64,000 nt of DNA from an uncultured Alphaproteobacteria bacterium. GTDB lineage: Bacteria > Pseudomonadota > Alphaproteobacteria > RF32 > CAG-239. Every line of letters begins with the position of its first letter. The first letter of the stretch is position 1. Positions 33,405 to 41,673 of this stretch are shown here, piece by piece. The notes beneath the pieces are model-generated. The model had not been told where the DNA came from. It made no database searches and worked only from the letters and a program-made list of their open reading frames with translations. The stretch lies in contig CABQIK010000001.1 of NCBI GenBank assembly GCA_902464275.1, positions 62,001 to 126,000 of the forward strand. Direction: 5' to 3'. Made by a program: the position numbers and the translations under genes.

Positions 33405-34249
33405 TTTATGATGATGTAATTAAAACCTTAATTCAGGCACAAATTCCGTCGCCGAGACTAGAAGCAAGGCTTTTAATTGCCGCCGCCGGTAATTTAAAGC
33501 CTGATGAAGTTTGCGGCGCAACGGTATTAAGCCCTGAAGCACAAGCGGCGTTATCACAGATGTTAACACAGCGGATTAATCATAAGCCTTTGGATAAAAT
33601 TGTAGGGCATAAAGAGTTTTATAAGTTTGATTTTAAGGTCAATGAAAAGGTATTATCGCCGCGACCTGACACAGAAATTGCCGTTGAGGCGGCGCTTAAA
33701 CTTATCAGAGCGGAAAATATTACAATAATTGCCGATTTCGGTACCGGCTCAGGTTGCATTTTACTTTCATTATTAAAAGAAGTTCCTGATTTATACGGTA
33801 TCGGTATTGATAAATCTGTGGAAGCTTTGCAGATAGCAAAGCAAAACTCTTCAGATTTAGGTTTAAATAATCGCTGCAAACTCTTTATGGCAGATTGGTT
33901 TGCTCCTGATTTTGCAGATAAAATCGGCGCCAAATTGCAGATGATTATCAGCAATCCGCCCTATATTCCCGACCGCGATATTGCTGTTCTAGAGCCGGAA
34001 GTAAAAGATTATGACCCTTATTTGGCACTAAGCGGCGGGCAAGACGGCTTAAACAGCTATCGTAAAATTGCCGAAACTGCCCCTTTACTATTGAGCAACA
34101 ATGGTTATATTGTGCTTGAAACAGGTATCGGACAAACTGAAGATGTTAAAAATATTTTTATGAAAAACAGTTTTGAACATATAAAAACCGTGCCGGATTT
34201 GGCGGGTATTGACCGTTGTTTGATTTTTAGAAAAAATGATTGCATTTAA
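33401..34249 (+). CDS. prmC: peptide chain release factor N5-glutamine methyltransferase
   Basis: PrmC (HemK) methylates the GGQ glutamine of release factors RF1 and RF2 using S-adenosylmethionine. The 282-residue protein has the helical N-domain, the SAM motif IADFGTGSGCILLSLLKE near residue 110 and the catalytic NPPYIPDRD near 186. Its ATG overlaps the rpoH stop (ATGA). Here prmC is separated from any prfA; prmC followed by a DUF4167 gene is common in alphaproteobacteria. Confidence 0.96.
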   Translation: MIYDDVIKTLIQAQIPSPRLEARLLIAAAGNLKPDEVCGATVLSPEAQAALSQMLTQRINHKPLDKIVGHKEFYKFDFKVNEKVLSPRPDTEIAVEAALKLIRAENITIIADFGTGSGCILLSLLKEVPDLYGIGIDKSVEALQIAKQNSSDLGLNNRCKLFMADWFAPDFADKIGAKLQMIISNPPYIPDRDIAVLEPEVKDYDPYLALSGGQDGLNSYRKIAETAPLLLSNNGYIVLETGIGQTEDVKNIFMKNSFEHIKTVPDLAGIDRCLIFRKNDCI

Positions 34250-34359
34250 GAAAAAATCAGATATTATACCGCCGTTGGCGCAAAGTATTTGTTTATAGAC
34301 GCGCCTTTTCCGATTTACATTTAAATTTAATTTAGCTCAACATTGTGGTTGTATAAAAT

Positions 34360-34899
34360 ATGAAAAAAAATAATAAATTTCGCAATAACAGCGGTAACAG
34401 CAACGCTTACTCGCTTAACTATAAATTTGACAGTATCAGTCCGGCCGGAAAAATTAACGGCACCGCGCTTGATTTAATTAAAAAATATAACGAACTTGCC
34501 AAAGAAGCCCACGGCTGCGGCGATTATATTGAAATGGAAGTATACCGCCAATACGCCGAACATTATCGCAAAATTGTTACTGAAATTAATGAACGAAGAG
34601 CCGTTCGCGCTGAAAATATGGCGCAGCAAACGGAAGAAAACAGCGCCGCCGAAGCAGAATCCGCAACTGAAGCCGCCGCTCCGCAAGCCGAAGAAGCTCC
34701 GGCGGAAGCAACTGCTGAGCCTGCAACCGCCCTTGAACCGGCGCCGCGCAAGTCTTTTAAGGTGATTGAAATTCAACCGCAAAGCAATAGCGAATTAACC
34801 GAAGAAAATATGTCTGAGTCTCCGGCAATGAGGCCGCGCCGCATTATCCGCAGGGTAAAGAAACCGGCGGCAGAAGCGGTTGCCGCTGCCGCAATTTAA
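34360..34899 (+). CDS. DUF4167 domain protein
   Basis: A 179-residue protein. The DUF4167 domain is at about 18-75: YKFDSISPAGKINGTALDL, then IEMEVYRQYAEHYRKI. The N-terminus is polar (KKNNKFRNNSGN). The remainder is a low-complexity Ala/Glu linker and a basic tail (MRPRRIIRRVKKP), consistent with nucleic-acid binding. DUF4167 proteins are almost confined to alphaproteobacteria and often follow prmC; RNA binding has been suggested for the family. The 110-bp gap before it has no clear terminator. Confidence 0.88.
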   Translation: MKKNNKFRNNSGNSNAYSLNYKFDSISPAGKINGTALDLIKKYNELAKEAHGCGDYIEMEVYRQYAEHYRKIVTEINERRAVRAENMAQQTEENSAAEAESATEAAAPQAEEAPAEATAEPATALEPAPRKSFKVIEIQPQSNSELTEENMSESPAMRPRRIIRRVKKPAAEAVAAAAI

Positions 34900-34927
34900 C
34901 TTTATAATTGTTATGAAAGGTAAAAAA

Positions 34928-36049
34928 ATGGCATTTTTTATTGCAATGATTGTGTTTGTTCTGGCCGGCATTGGCATTACGTACAAAACACTGGCCGGAT
35001 ACAGCGATTTTTCCGATTTGGTAAAATTCAGCATTTTGGCCTTGCTGATTATTGCCTGGTTCAGTCCGATTATTTTGGGATTGTTGCGTTATAATGCCTG
35101 GATGAGTATTTCGGTTTATGCGGGTATTGCCAAAGCTTCATACTTTTTAATGGGTTTGGCCTTTATTTTGCTTATGCTGATTTTGCTGCGTGAAACCGTT
35201 TGGTATATAATTTATTTTATATCGCGTAACCCGGCATTAAGCCCCGATAATGCAGAGCTTTTGAACCGCAATAATTTAATTACCGTTATTGCTGCCCTGC
35301 TGATTGCCGTTTACGGCGTTTATGAAGCGCACAAAGTTCCGGCCGTAAACACCATTACCATTGAAAACAGCCGCATTAAAGAAAATGTTAAAATGGTTGT
35401 AGCAAGCGATTTTCATATTGATACGTCAACCCCGATGCGCCAAATTGAAAATTTTGTAAATTTGATTAACGCGCAAAATCCCGACTATATTTTATTGGTG
35501 GGCGATATTATTGATGATGTGCCGGAAAAACTTGAAAAACAAATGGAACTTTTACAAAAACTTAAAGCCAAAAAAATTTACTTGAGCTTAGGTAATCATG
35601 AATATTACAACGCGCCGGGCAAATGGATGATTAAATTTACCCGAATGGGATTTGAGATTTTACACAACACCGGCGAAAAAATTGCCGATACCGGACTTTT
35701 TATCAGCGGGATTCCTGATGCCGGGGCACGCGAACCTAATTTTAAAAACGCTTTATATTATGCCACCGATGATGATTATAAAATACTGCTCTCGCACACG
35801 CCAAAAGCTATTGATTTGCTTGAAGCCGGACAATTTGACCTGCAAGTTTCAGGACACACTCACGGCGGACAAATTTTTCCGTTTAATTACGTGGCGGAAA
35901 TTGCCAACGGCTATTTAGCCGGAGAATATACCGTGCATGGCGACAAACTTTATGTCACCCGCGGCGCCGGATATTGGGGACCTCCGATGCGCATTTTGGC
36001 TCCGTCCGATATTGTCGTAATTAATTTTAAGGCCGAGGCTGATGAATAA
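34928..36049 (+). CDS. membrane-anchored metallophosphoesterase (YkuE/YaeI-like)
   Basis: A 373-residue protein. Four to five hydrophobic helices span about residues 1-140, followed by a calcineurin-like phosphoesterase domain. All metal-binding motifs are present: ASDFHID, GDIIDD, GNHEYY, and SGHTHGGQIFPF. The family includes enzymes acting on phospholipid-type substrates (UDP-diacylglucosamine or lipid pyrophosphates); the substrate here is not evident. I start at 34928 (MAFFIAM) with AAAGG 8 bp upstream; ATGs at 34913 and an upstream in-frame start overlap the previous gene. Confidence 0.88.
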   Translation: MAFFIAMIVFVLAGIGITYKTLAGYSDFSDLVKFSILALLIIAWFSPIILGLLRYNAWMSISVYAGIAKASYFLMGLAFILLMLILLRETVWYIIYFISRNPALSPDNAELLNRNNLITVIAALLIAVYGVYEAHKVPAVNTITIENSRIKENVKMVVASDFHIDTSTPMRQIENFVNLINAQNPDYILLVGDIIDDVPEKLEKQMELLQKLKAKKIYLSLGNHEYYNAPGKWMIKFTRMGFEILHNTGEKIADTGLFISGIPDAGAREPNFKNALYYATDDDYKILLSHTPKAIDLLEAGQFDLQVSGHTHGGQIFPFNYVAEIANGYLAGEYTVHGDKLYVTRGAGYWGPPMRILAPSDIVVINFKAEADE

Positions 36050-36725
36050 ACAAACCTTAATTTTAGATTGTGACGGCGTTTTGTATCCGATTACACAAAT
36101 TTCATTAGCGGAATTTGTGGATGCCATGAAGCAAACCTATCGTGAAGAGCTTAAAATTGACGGTAAAACGCAAGCGCAAATTTCAGAAAAGACAATTTCC
36201 GAAAAGCGTTTGGGTATGTTTAACTACATTAAAGCAATGTGCGATTATGCCGATTACAACTTTGACGAATTTTGCCTTAAAATGCAAGACCGTGTTGATT
36301 ATGATAAAATTACTCCTGATTACGGCTTATACAATCAGCTTCTTAACACCGCCAAAGACAGGCAAGTGGTTATTTTAACCAATAATCATGTTGCGCATTT
36401 AGATAAAGTTTTGCAAAAGCGCTTCGGTAAAAACTTGTTTGAAGTTGAGGCGGACGGGATAGAATGTTACGATATTAAAACCATGGAGCGTAACGGCGTT
36501 TTTTATCCTAAACAAGACCCGATGGCATTAAAATTATTTGCCGCCAAAATTAATCAAACGCCGGAAAACTGCACTCTGGTTGATGATACCGAAAAAAATT
36601 TAACTTCGGCCAAACAAGTTGGTATGAAAACCGTGCTTATCAGCGAAAAGTTTACGCTTAAACAATATTTACAACAATTACAAACTAATAACTTAAAAAT
36701 AAAAACAGGTAATGAAAATGGATAA
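36042..36725 (+). CDS. HAD-superfamily hydrolase, pyrimidine 5'-nucleotidase-like
   Basis: A 227-residue cytoplasmic HAD phosphatase. Motif I is LILDCDGVLYP (nucleophile Asp9 and acid Asp11), motif II VVILTNNH and motif IV TLVDDTEKNL. An all-helical cap lies between. The arrangement resembles the Sdt1/pyrimidine 5'-nucleotidase subgroup, but the substrate is inferred. The start overlaps the phosphoesterase stop by 8 bp and the stop overlaps the next gene by 8 bp, so the three are one transcript. Confidence 0.85.
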   Translation: MNKQTLILDCDGVLYPITQISLAEFVDAMKQTYREELKIDGKTQAQISEKTISEKRLGMFNYIKAMCDYADYNFDEFCLKMQDRVDYDKITPDYGLYNQLLNTAKDRQVVILTNNHVAHLDKVLQKRFGKNLFEVEADGIECYDIKTMERNGVFYPKQDPMALKLFAAKINQTPENCTLVDDTEKNLTSAKQVGMKTVLISEKFTLKQYLQQLQTNNLKIKTGNENG

Positions 36726-37149
36726 TACGGACTTTATTAAAGGGTTGCAAATTGCGCGCTCGTACGATGTTTCGTCAAAAGAAAACTCTGTTGTGCTGTA
36801 CAGCATCAGCTTTCAACCGACTAAAATTAATCGCGAAAAAGCGTTTAACTATATTAAAAATAATCCCGATAAAATTATGATTGAACACACCGAATGCGGA
36901 GCCAAGTTGGTTGAAACCGGATTTGAAAGCATTAAAACCCTTAACCAAGAAGATATTATGACTATTTGGGCTGAAGCTTCGCGCCGCTTTATTGCCGCCG
37001 CGAGCGGTAACGTCACTGCTTTTGTTGACGGAGCTGACCCGCGCAGCGTGTTTAGAACTGTGGAACTGCCGAATATTTTGCAAAATCAAAATATCAAAAC
37101 GGTAAATAATATTGATAAATATGAGTTTGCCAAGCAGTTTGCAAAATAA
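36718..37149 (+). CDS. hypothetical protein, 143 aa
   Basis: A soluble protein I cannot place. It has an alpha/beta look: SVVLYSISFQPT, an acidic helix region, and the segment FIAAASGNVTAFVDGADPRSVF. No signal peptide, no membrane span, one cysteine (HTECGAK). The ATG at 36718 has AGG 8 bp upstream; an ATG two codons earlier is less well placed. It overlaps the HAD gene by 8 bp and ends with a terminator, so it is the last gene of that operon. Confidence 0.7.
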   Translation: MDNTDFIKGLQIARSYDVSSKENSVVLYSISFQPTKINREKAFNYIKNNPDKIMIEHTECGAKLVETGFESIKTLNQEDIMTIWAEASRRFIAAASGNVTAFVDGADPRSVFRTVELPNILQNQNIKTVNNIDKYEFAKQFAK

Positions 37150-37156
37150 ACCTTTT

Positions 37157-37185
37157 AATCCGGCATTATCGCCGGATTTTTTATA
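37157..37185 (+). terminator. intrinsic terminator of the HAD/hypothetical operon
   Basis: AATCCGGC pairs with GCCGGATT around ATTATC, followed by a T6 run. Confidence 0.9.
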
Positions 37186-37204
37186 CCCGTTATACAACAG
37201 ATAA

Positions 37205-37421
37205 AAAATTCCCATCCTGAGGAGGGGTGGCGGCGGTAGCCGACGGGGTGGTGAAAATACAAGATTAAAAATTAGGATTAAATATTGTTTATGTTTCTGA
37301 TTTTTTAATAAAAACAAACACTTAATACGATGTTAAATAATAATGTAACCACCCCGCCTTCGGCACCCCTCCATAGAGGGGAATTTTAAAAGATAGCGGC
37401 GCCCCCATAGAGGGGAATTTT
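37205..37421 (+). mobile_element. MITE-like inverted-repeat element, copy 3, with duplicated right end
   Basis: A full copy spans 37205-37388: left end AAATTCCCATCCTGAGG with an inner hairpin CGGCGGTAGCCG, right end ACCCCTCCATAGAGGGGAATTT. Directly after it, 37398-37421 repeats the last ~20 bp of the right end (CCCCATAGAGGGGAATTTT), a partial duplication. The centre is A+T-rich. It lies between the HAD operon terminator and the leader of the cysteine-rich gene and, with that leader, fills the 385-bp gap 37150-37534. Confidence 0.62.
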
Positions 37422-37433
37422 AAATTGCGGATT

Positions 37434-37534
37434 TAAATACAACTTATACACACCCCGGACTCGTAAATATTGCAAAAAAAAAACGCGAGCTAAAATAAAT
37501 CAAAATGCATCAACTTTAGCTTAGGAGCAGTGTT
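37434..37534 (+). promoter_or_regulatory. pilin-type leader upstream of the cysteine-rich secreted protein
   Basis: The upstream part is the shared leader: TTATACACA at 37444-37452, GGACTCGTAAATATTGC, A10, CGCGAGCTAAAAT. After TAAAAT it diverges. GAGCTAAA (37487-37494) can pair with TTTAGCTT (37515-37522), and the ribosome site AGGAGC lies just outside that stem rather than inside it. Confidence 0.72.
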
Positions 37535-38362
37535 ATGAGCCGTAATTTTAAGTTTTTTATAAATCTGGCATTGTTTTTGTTTTCCGCAAACCTTGCCTTT
37601 GCCCTCACCTGCCGCAATGATTACAGCGGAACATCAGGTTGCGCCGATAACAAGACTCCTGCCGGAAACTGCGAAACTTTAGGTTATAGCACCGCTAATA
37701 CCGATAATTGCGGGCACTACATTTACTGCCCTTTTGATACAAACTACAAAAGATGTACAACTATTAAAAATGGTTCTGATTGCTCCGATTATCCATTAAC
37801 TGAGTGTCCCGAAAACGGCATTTGTGAAGATTGCCCCAATGACAGTTCTTATAAAAAACTCACCGGCTGTGAAACCGGATACACGCTTAATTCCTCCGGC
37901 ACCGGCTGTTATCTATACTCGTTTAAGTGCCCAGATGGTTATTCCGAAGATATTAAGAGTGTTGCTGATTGCGGCGACGGCACAGCAGAACATAAAGGTT
38001 GGATTTTCTCTTCTAATATGGGTATATGCGGTAAATGTATTGCCAAAACTTGTCATGCTTATGGACATTATCAGTATCCGTACGCCCAAATATGCAAAAT
38101 AGAAAAGGAATATCTTGGCGATACTTATAGTGAATGTCAGGATTGCGAAAGTTGTGGCACATATGGATACGGAACCGCCCCTGTATCATGTGATGAATGG
38201 TGTAAAGAATCAGTTCCTTTTAATGAAGGCAAATATGCAATTAATGTTCAGCAAGAAGTTACTAAAAACGGACGTACCGGCACTTGCTTTACTGGATATC
38301 AAAGCGATGAAGGTACCTGCTGTTGTTATTATGGAACTGAAGATCCTTCTAAATGCGCATAA
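37535..38362 (+). CDS. secreted cysteine-rich protein (28 Cys), leader shared with the pilin family
   Basis: A 275-residue exported protein of no family I recognise. The signal peptide is at about residues 1-23 (INLALFLFSANLAFA). The mature part holds 28 cysteines, often in short CPxxxxC or CxxC units (CPENGICEDCP, CQDCESCG, CCCYYG), and is rich in Gly, Tyr and Asp. It lacks the pilin helix and is probably disulfide-bonded outside the cytoplasm. Its upstream region is the pilin-type leader, and a pilin gene with another leader follows, so it is likely co-regulated with the pilins. It could be a surface or adhesive partner of them. Confidence 0.75.
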   Translation: MSRNFKFFINLALFLFSANLAFALTCRNDYSGTSGCADNKTPAGNCETLGYSTANTDNCGHYIYCPFDTNYKRCTTIKNGSDCSDYPLTECPENGICEDCPNDSSYKKLTGCETGYTLNSSGTGCYLYSFKCPDGYSEDIKSVADCGDGTAEHKGWIFSSNMGICGKCIAKTCHAYGHYQYPYAQICKIEKEYLGDTYSECQDCESCGTYGYGTAPVSCDEWCKESVPFNEGKYAINVQQEVTKNGRTGTCFTGYQSDEGTCCCYYGTEDPSKCA

Positions 38363-38437
38363 AAAATCCACCGAATTTATCGTTTTAATTTATTCACTTG
38401 CACAAGGTGCATATTATTGAATTTTTAATCGCAGATT

Positions 38438-38536
38438 TAAATACAACTTATGCACAGCGCAGACTCGTAAATATTGCAAAAAAAAAACGCGAGCTAAAAT
38501 CTTCTTAAATGCAACAATTTGAGGAGATTTTTTATT
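38438..38536 (+). promoter_or_regulatory. pilin leader element of pilin C (with Shine-Dalgarno hairpin)
   Basis: TTATGCACA at 38448-38456, GCAGACTCGTAAATATTGC, A10, CGCGAGCTAAAATC. Left arm AAAATCTTCTTAAAT at 38496-38510 pairs with right arm ATTTGAGGAGATTTT at 38517-38531, which contains GAGGAG. The ATG follows 5 bp later. Confidence 0.78.
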
Positions 38537-39154
38537 ATGAAATCAGAAAATGGCAGAAGTATGGTGGAGATGCTCGGGGTTTTGGCTATTATCGGGGTAT
38601 TGTCGGTTGGGGCGATTGCAGGATACTCTAAGGCGATGATGAAATACAAACTCAATAAACAGACGGAGCAAATCGGCTCAATTTTAGACTATGTAAACAT
38701 TCATTTAGATGATTTAAAGCGTTCAAGAGCCAGTATTACCGGCAATCTGACATCTTTATTTAAGAAGTTAAACGTTATCCCGCAAGAAATGATACGCGAA
38801 AACGCACATATTACAATTTACGATATTTTCGGAACTACTATTATTTTACAAAACTATACTGTTAACAATGTTGATTATGTCTTTGAGTTCAGATTGTTTA
38901 TAAACAAAGGGCAAAAAGAATCGTGCATGAATTTGTTTACAATCGCCAAAGCCAAAAGAGAGCAACTTTGGCGAACCAAGTTTGAAATCGTTAAAGGAGA
39001 AACTTCCAACGAGGCTAATTCGGCTTGGGGCGATAGTTATTGCAGTTCTGACCGTAAATGCCTTAAAGATTTAACCGTTGCGGAAATGGAAGACTTCTGT
39101 AACGTTTGTGAAGATAAAGACAGTTGTTCTTTTTACTATCAGATGAAGTTATAA
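38537..39154 (+). CDS. type IV pilin-like protein C
   Basis: A 205-residue family member. MKSENG|RSMVEML gives Gly at -1 and Glu at +5; the helix GVLAIIGVLSVGAIAGY and KAMMKYKLNK follow. The middle shares LNVIPQEMI with pilin E but is otherwise its own. The C-terminus carries the full motif: WGDSYCSSDRKCLKDLT, then FCNVCEDKDSCSFYY, with five cysteines. I start at the ATG within the shared leader context; a GTG/TTG-type start 18 bp upstream would be inside the ribosome site. A terminator shared with yacG follows. Confidence 0.86.
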   Translation: MKSENGRSMVEMLGVLAIIGVLSVGAIAGYSKAMMKYKLNKQTEQIGSILDYVNIHLDDLKRSRASITGNLTSLFKKLNVIPQEMIRENAHITIYDIFGTTIILQNYTVNNVDYVFEFRLFINKGQKESCMNLFTIAKAKREQLWRTKFEIVKGETSNEANSAWGDSYCSSDRKCLKDLTVAEMEDFCNVCEDKDSCSFYYQMKL

Positions 39155-39183
39155 TTGCTATTTTACTTGCTCTATTTACCTTT

Positions 39184-39217
39184 AAAAAATCCACCGGCAT
39201 ACGTCGGTGGATTTTTA
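39184..39217. terminator. bidirectional terminator between pilin C and yacG
   Basis: AAAATCCACCG pairs with CGGTGGATTTT around an 8-nt loop, with T-rich flanks on both strands. Confidence 0.88.
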
Positions 39218-39421
39218 TTATTCTTCATCTTCTTGATGTTTGTTAAGCTCTTGCTCAAGCTCTTCATAATCTTGCTCGTCAAGTTCGCTTGCAGGCACAC
39301 TGTAACTGCCGTTAAACCAACGTCCTAAGTCAATATCGGCGCAATGTTTGGAGCAAAACGGGCGATATTTTTCATCTGACGTTTCTTGCCCGCAAATAGG
39401 GCATTTATGCGGCTTAACCAT
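39218..39421 (-). CDS. yacG: DNA gyrase inhibitor YacG-type zinc protein
   Basis: A 67-residue zinc-ribbon protein. KCPICGQE and FCSKHCADIDLGRW give the four cysteines and the conserved family tail. E. coli YacG binds GyrB and inhibits DNA gyrase. The C-terminal third is very acidic. It overlaps the rng stop by 1 bp (TAATG) and ends the dksA-maf-rng-yacG run, a usual alphaproteobacterial order. Confidence 0.93.
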   Translation of the reverse strand: MVKPHKCPICGQETSDEKYRPFCSKHCADIDLGRWFNGSYSVPASELDEQDYEELEQELNKHQEDEE

Positions 39422-40587
39422 TACTTTTCAACCCTGCCCGTACCTTCGCAAGTTGGGCATTCTTCAGTGTAAACATCAAGCAATGACGGACGGCGGCGCT
39501 GACGCACAACCTCAACATTACCGCCGCGGCTTAAACCTAAAACGCGAGCGCGGCACGGGTCATCGGCAAGTTCCGACTGCAATATATCAATTACCGATTT
39601 CATAAACCGATATTCGGACGAGCCGGCAAAATCAATTACAATTTTACCGGAAAGATTCTTCAGGCGAATCTGACGGGCAATTTCAACCGCAGCCTCATCA
39701 TTTAAGCGCGAAACCTCACTACCGGCTTTTAAATCGCCGCTGTCAACGTCTATGGCAACGCAAGCGCGGGTTTCCTGAATATGGATTCTGCCGCCGCTCG
39801 GTAATGCCACACTGCGGCTTAAAGCCTCAATAATCTGGTCTTCAAGCCCGTATTCGGCAAACGGTTTGGCAACATATTTTACCATATCCGGCGCGGTAAC
39901 TGCTTCAAGCTCATGTTCAAGATTATGATTATTAACCACCACAGTCTGCAAAGTGTCTTTGTAGCGGCGCATATACTCAAACAGCGGATTTTCACGCACA
40001 TAAAGCAATGCCGGAGCAGACGCGCTACGGGCTTTTACGCGGATATTATCATAAACATTGCGCAATTTAACCATTTCTTCAAGCACATCTTCAACCGGAA
40101 AATCAACCGCGGCGGTGCGGATTGCCCAGCCTTCCTGACCGGTGATATTTTCCCATACGGCGGAACGGTAGGTTTTAGCTAAATCTTTGTCTTCAATTTT
40201 AGATGAAACATCAACCCCCATATAAAACGGGCGATAAACCACAGTGGTGCCGACAATTTGAATATTGCGCGAAACTTTAGCACCTTTTTCAGCGCGTTTT
40301 TCCTGCACAACCTGAACAACCACGCTCTGCCCTTCAGTCATGTTAACTTCTTTTAAATCGTGTTCATAAGCGTTCATAAAAGCTTCTTCGCCATCGCCAA
40401 TGTCAACCAAAAAGCCGGTATGACCATTAGCAAGTTCCAATTTATGAGTAATTTTACCAAGGTAAACATTGCCCTCGCCGGCATGATTTTCATTATAAAT
40501 ATCAACTTCTGTCATTCTGCCGCCATCTAAAGCTGCCAGACGCGTTTCATCACCGTTTGATTCATAAACTAAAGTATCTGCTTTCAT
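39421..40587 (-). CDS. rng: ribonuclease G/E family endoribonuclease
   Basis: A 388-residue RNase G-type enzyme for 16S rRNA 5' maturation and mRNA decay. The S1 domain lies at about 35-120 (GEGNVYLGKITHKL, AFMNAYEHDL). The two catalytic aspartates are in ACVAIDVDSG and GKIVIDFAG. The C-terminal CPTCEGTGRVEK is the zinc-link/end motif. It is shorter than E. coli RNase G because the N-terminal region is compact, and it has no RNase E degradosome tail. Overlaps maf by 4 bp. Confidence 0.94.
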   Translation of the reverse strand: MKADTLVYESNGDETRLAALDGGRMTEVDIYNENHAGEGNVYLGKITHKLELANGHTGFLVDIGDGEEAFMNAYEHDLKEVNMTEGQSVVVQVVQEKRAEKGAKVSRNIQIVGTTVVYRPFYMGVDVSSKIEDKDLAKTYRSAVWENITGQEGWAIRTAAVDFPVEDVLEEMVKLRNVYDNIRVKARSASAPALLYVRENPLFEYMRRYKDTLQTVVVNNHNLEHELEAVTAPDMVKYVAKPFAEYGLEDQIIEALSRSVALPSGGRIHIQETRACVAIDVDSGDLKAGSEVSRLNDEAAVEIARQIRLKNLSGKIVIDFAGSSEYRFMKSVIDILQSELADDPCRARVLGLSRGGNVEVVRQRRRPSLLDVYTEECPTCEGTGRVEK

Positions 40588-41156
40588 TTGATTCCAGCTC
40601 CTGTTAATAAATTTTTGGTTTCATATAAAGGCAAACCAACCACCCCTGAAAACGAACCGACCATATTTTTTACAAATCCGGCTAATTCGCCCTCAATTTT
40701 ATAACCGCAAACGCCGACCCATTCGTTGCCGGCGATATAACTTTTGATTTCTTCCTCAGATAATTTTTTCATACTGATGCGAGTAGTAACGCAACGGCTG
40801 CTTATTTTGCCGTTTTTATCAATTAAGCAAACCGCGCTGATAACCTTGTGATTGCGCCCTGATAAAAGGCGCATAACCGCCTCTTGCTCTTCGGGTGTTT
40901 TGGACTTGTGGATTATCCGCAAACCGGCGGTAATAATAGTGTCGCTCGCCAAAACATTTTCATGCGGGTTATCTGAGGCCACTTTTTTAGCTTTTTCAAG
41001 CGCCATGCGGCGCACATACGGCAACGGGCGCTCATACTTTTTGCAGTTTTCATCAATATCAGCCGGAATAATTTTTTTCGGCGCATATCCGATTTGTTCC
41101 AACAACTGCCGGCGCTGAGGCGACCCTGAAGCTAAAATAAAATCTTTGGTTTGCAT
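40584..41156 (-). CDS. maf: Maf-like nucleoside triphosphate pyrophosphatase
   Basis: A 190-residue house-cleaning enzyme that hydrolyses non-canonical or excess NTPs to NMP and pyrophosphate. Motifs: ILASGSPQRRQLL at the start, LASDTIITAG in the middle (catalytic Asp), LLSGRNHKVISAV, and GYKIEGELAGFVKNMVGSFS near the end. It lies 3 bp after dksA and overlaps rng by 4 bp. Confidence 0.94.
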   Translation of the reverse strand: MQTKDFILASGSPQRRQLLEQIGYAPKKIIPADIDENCKKYERPLPYVRRMALEKAKKVASDNPHENVLASDTIITAGLRIIHKSKTPEEQEAVMRLLSGRNHKVISAVCLIDKNGKISSRCVTTRISMKKLSEEEIKSYIAGNEWVGVCGYKIEGELAGFVKNMVGSFSGVVGLPLYETKNLLTGAGIK

Positions 41157-41159
41157 GGT

Positions 41160-41585
41160 TTAAGCTTCATCGTCGTAAGTTTTTTCCATTCTTTCATGGC
41201 GCTCCTGCGCTTCAATTGAAAGAGTTGCAATCGGACGAGCTTCAAGACGGTCTAAGCCAATCGGCTCGCCGGTTTCTTCACAATAGCCGTAGGTGCCGTC
41301 TTCAATACGGTCAAGAGCTTCATCAATTTTAGAAATAAGTTTGCGAGCGCGGTCTTTGGTGCGCAAATCAAGCGATTTATCGGCTTCTAATGACGCGCGG
41401 TCAATTTCATCAGGCTGATTTAAGCCGCCTTGGCGCAGGTCATCTAACGTATCTTGCGATTGTTCAACCAAAGACTTTTTCCATGCCAACAATTTTTGAC
41501 GGAAATATTCAAGCTGCATATCGTTCATATAATCTTCATCTGCGGACGGTTTGTAGTCGGGGGGAAGAATGATTGTACTTACCAT
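41160..41585 (-). CDS. dksA: RNA polymerase-binding transcription factor DksA
   Basis: DksA works with ppGpp at the RNA polymerase secondary channel to adjust promoters during starvation. The 141-residue protein has the coiled coil (about 25-100, with the tip DEIDRASLEAD) and the globular end. Only one of the four zinc cysteines remains (YGYCEETGEPIG), so this is a zinc-independent form as in other alphaproteobacteria. LEARPIATLSIEAQERHE is the conserved C-terminal block. GAGGAG precedes the ATG. Confidence 0.95.
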   Translation of the reverse strand: MVSTIILPPDYKPSADEDYMNDMQLEYFRQKLLAWKKSLVEQSQDTLDDLRQGGLNQPDEIDRASLEADKSLDLRTKDRARKLISKIDEALDRIEDGTYGYCEETGEPIGLDRLEARPIATLSIEAQERHERMEKTYDDEA

Positions 41586-41673
41586 AATAAAACTCCTCTG
41601 TTAAATATTTAATGCACAAAAGTTAGCAATTCATTTTAATAACTTCAAGCAAATTTATGTAATTAACAACAAA

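Noticed and set aside
34620..34760. Ala/Glu-rich stretch of the DUF4167 protein as a tandem repeat or coding error
   Set aside because: Low-complexity linkers of this sort are typical of the family; no regular repeat unit was found.
41160..41585. DksA as damaged because three zinc cysteines are missing
   Set aside because: Zinc-less DksA with this GYCEETGEP sequence style is usual in alphaproteobacteria; the coiled-coil tip is intact.
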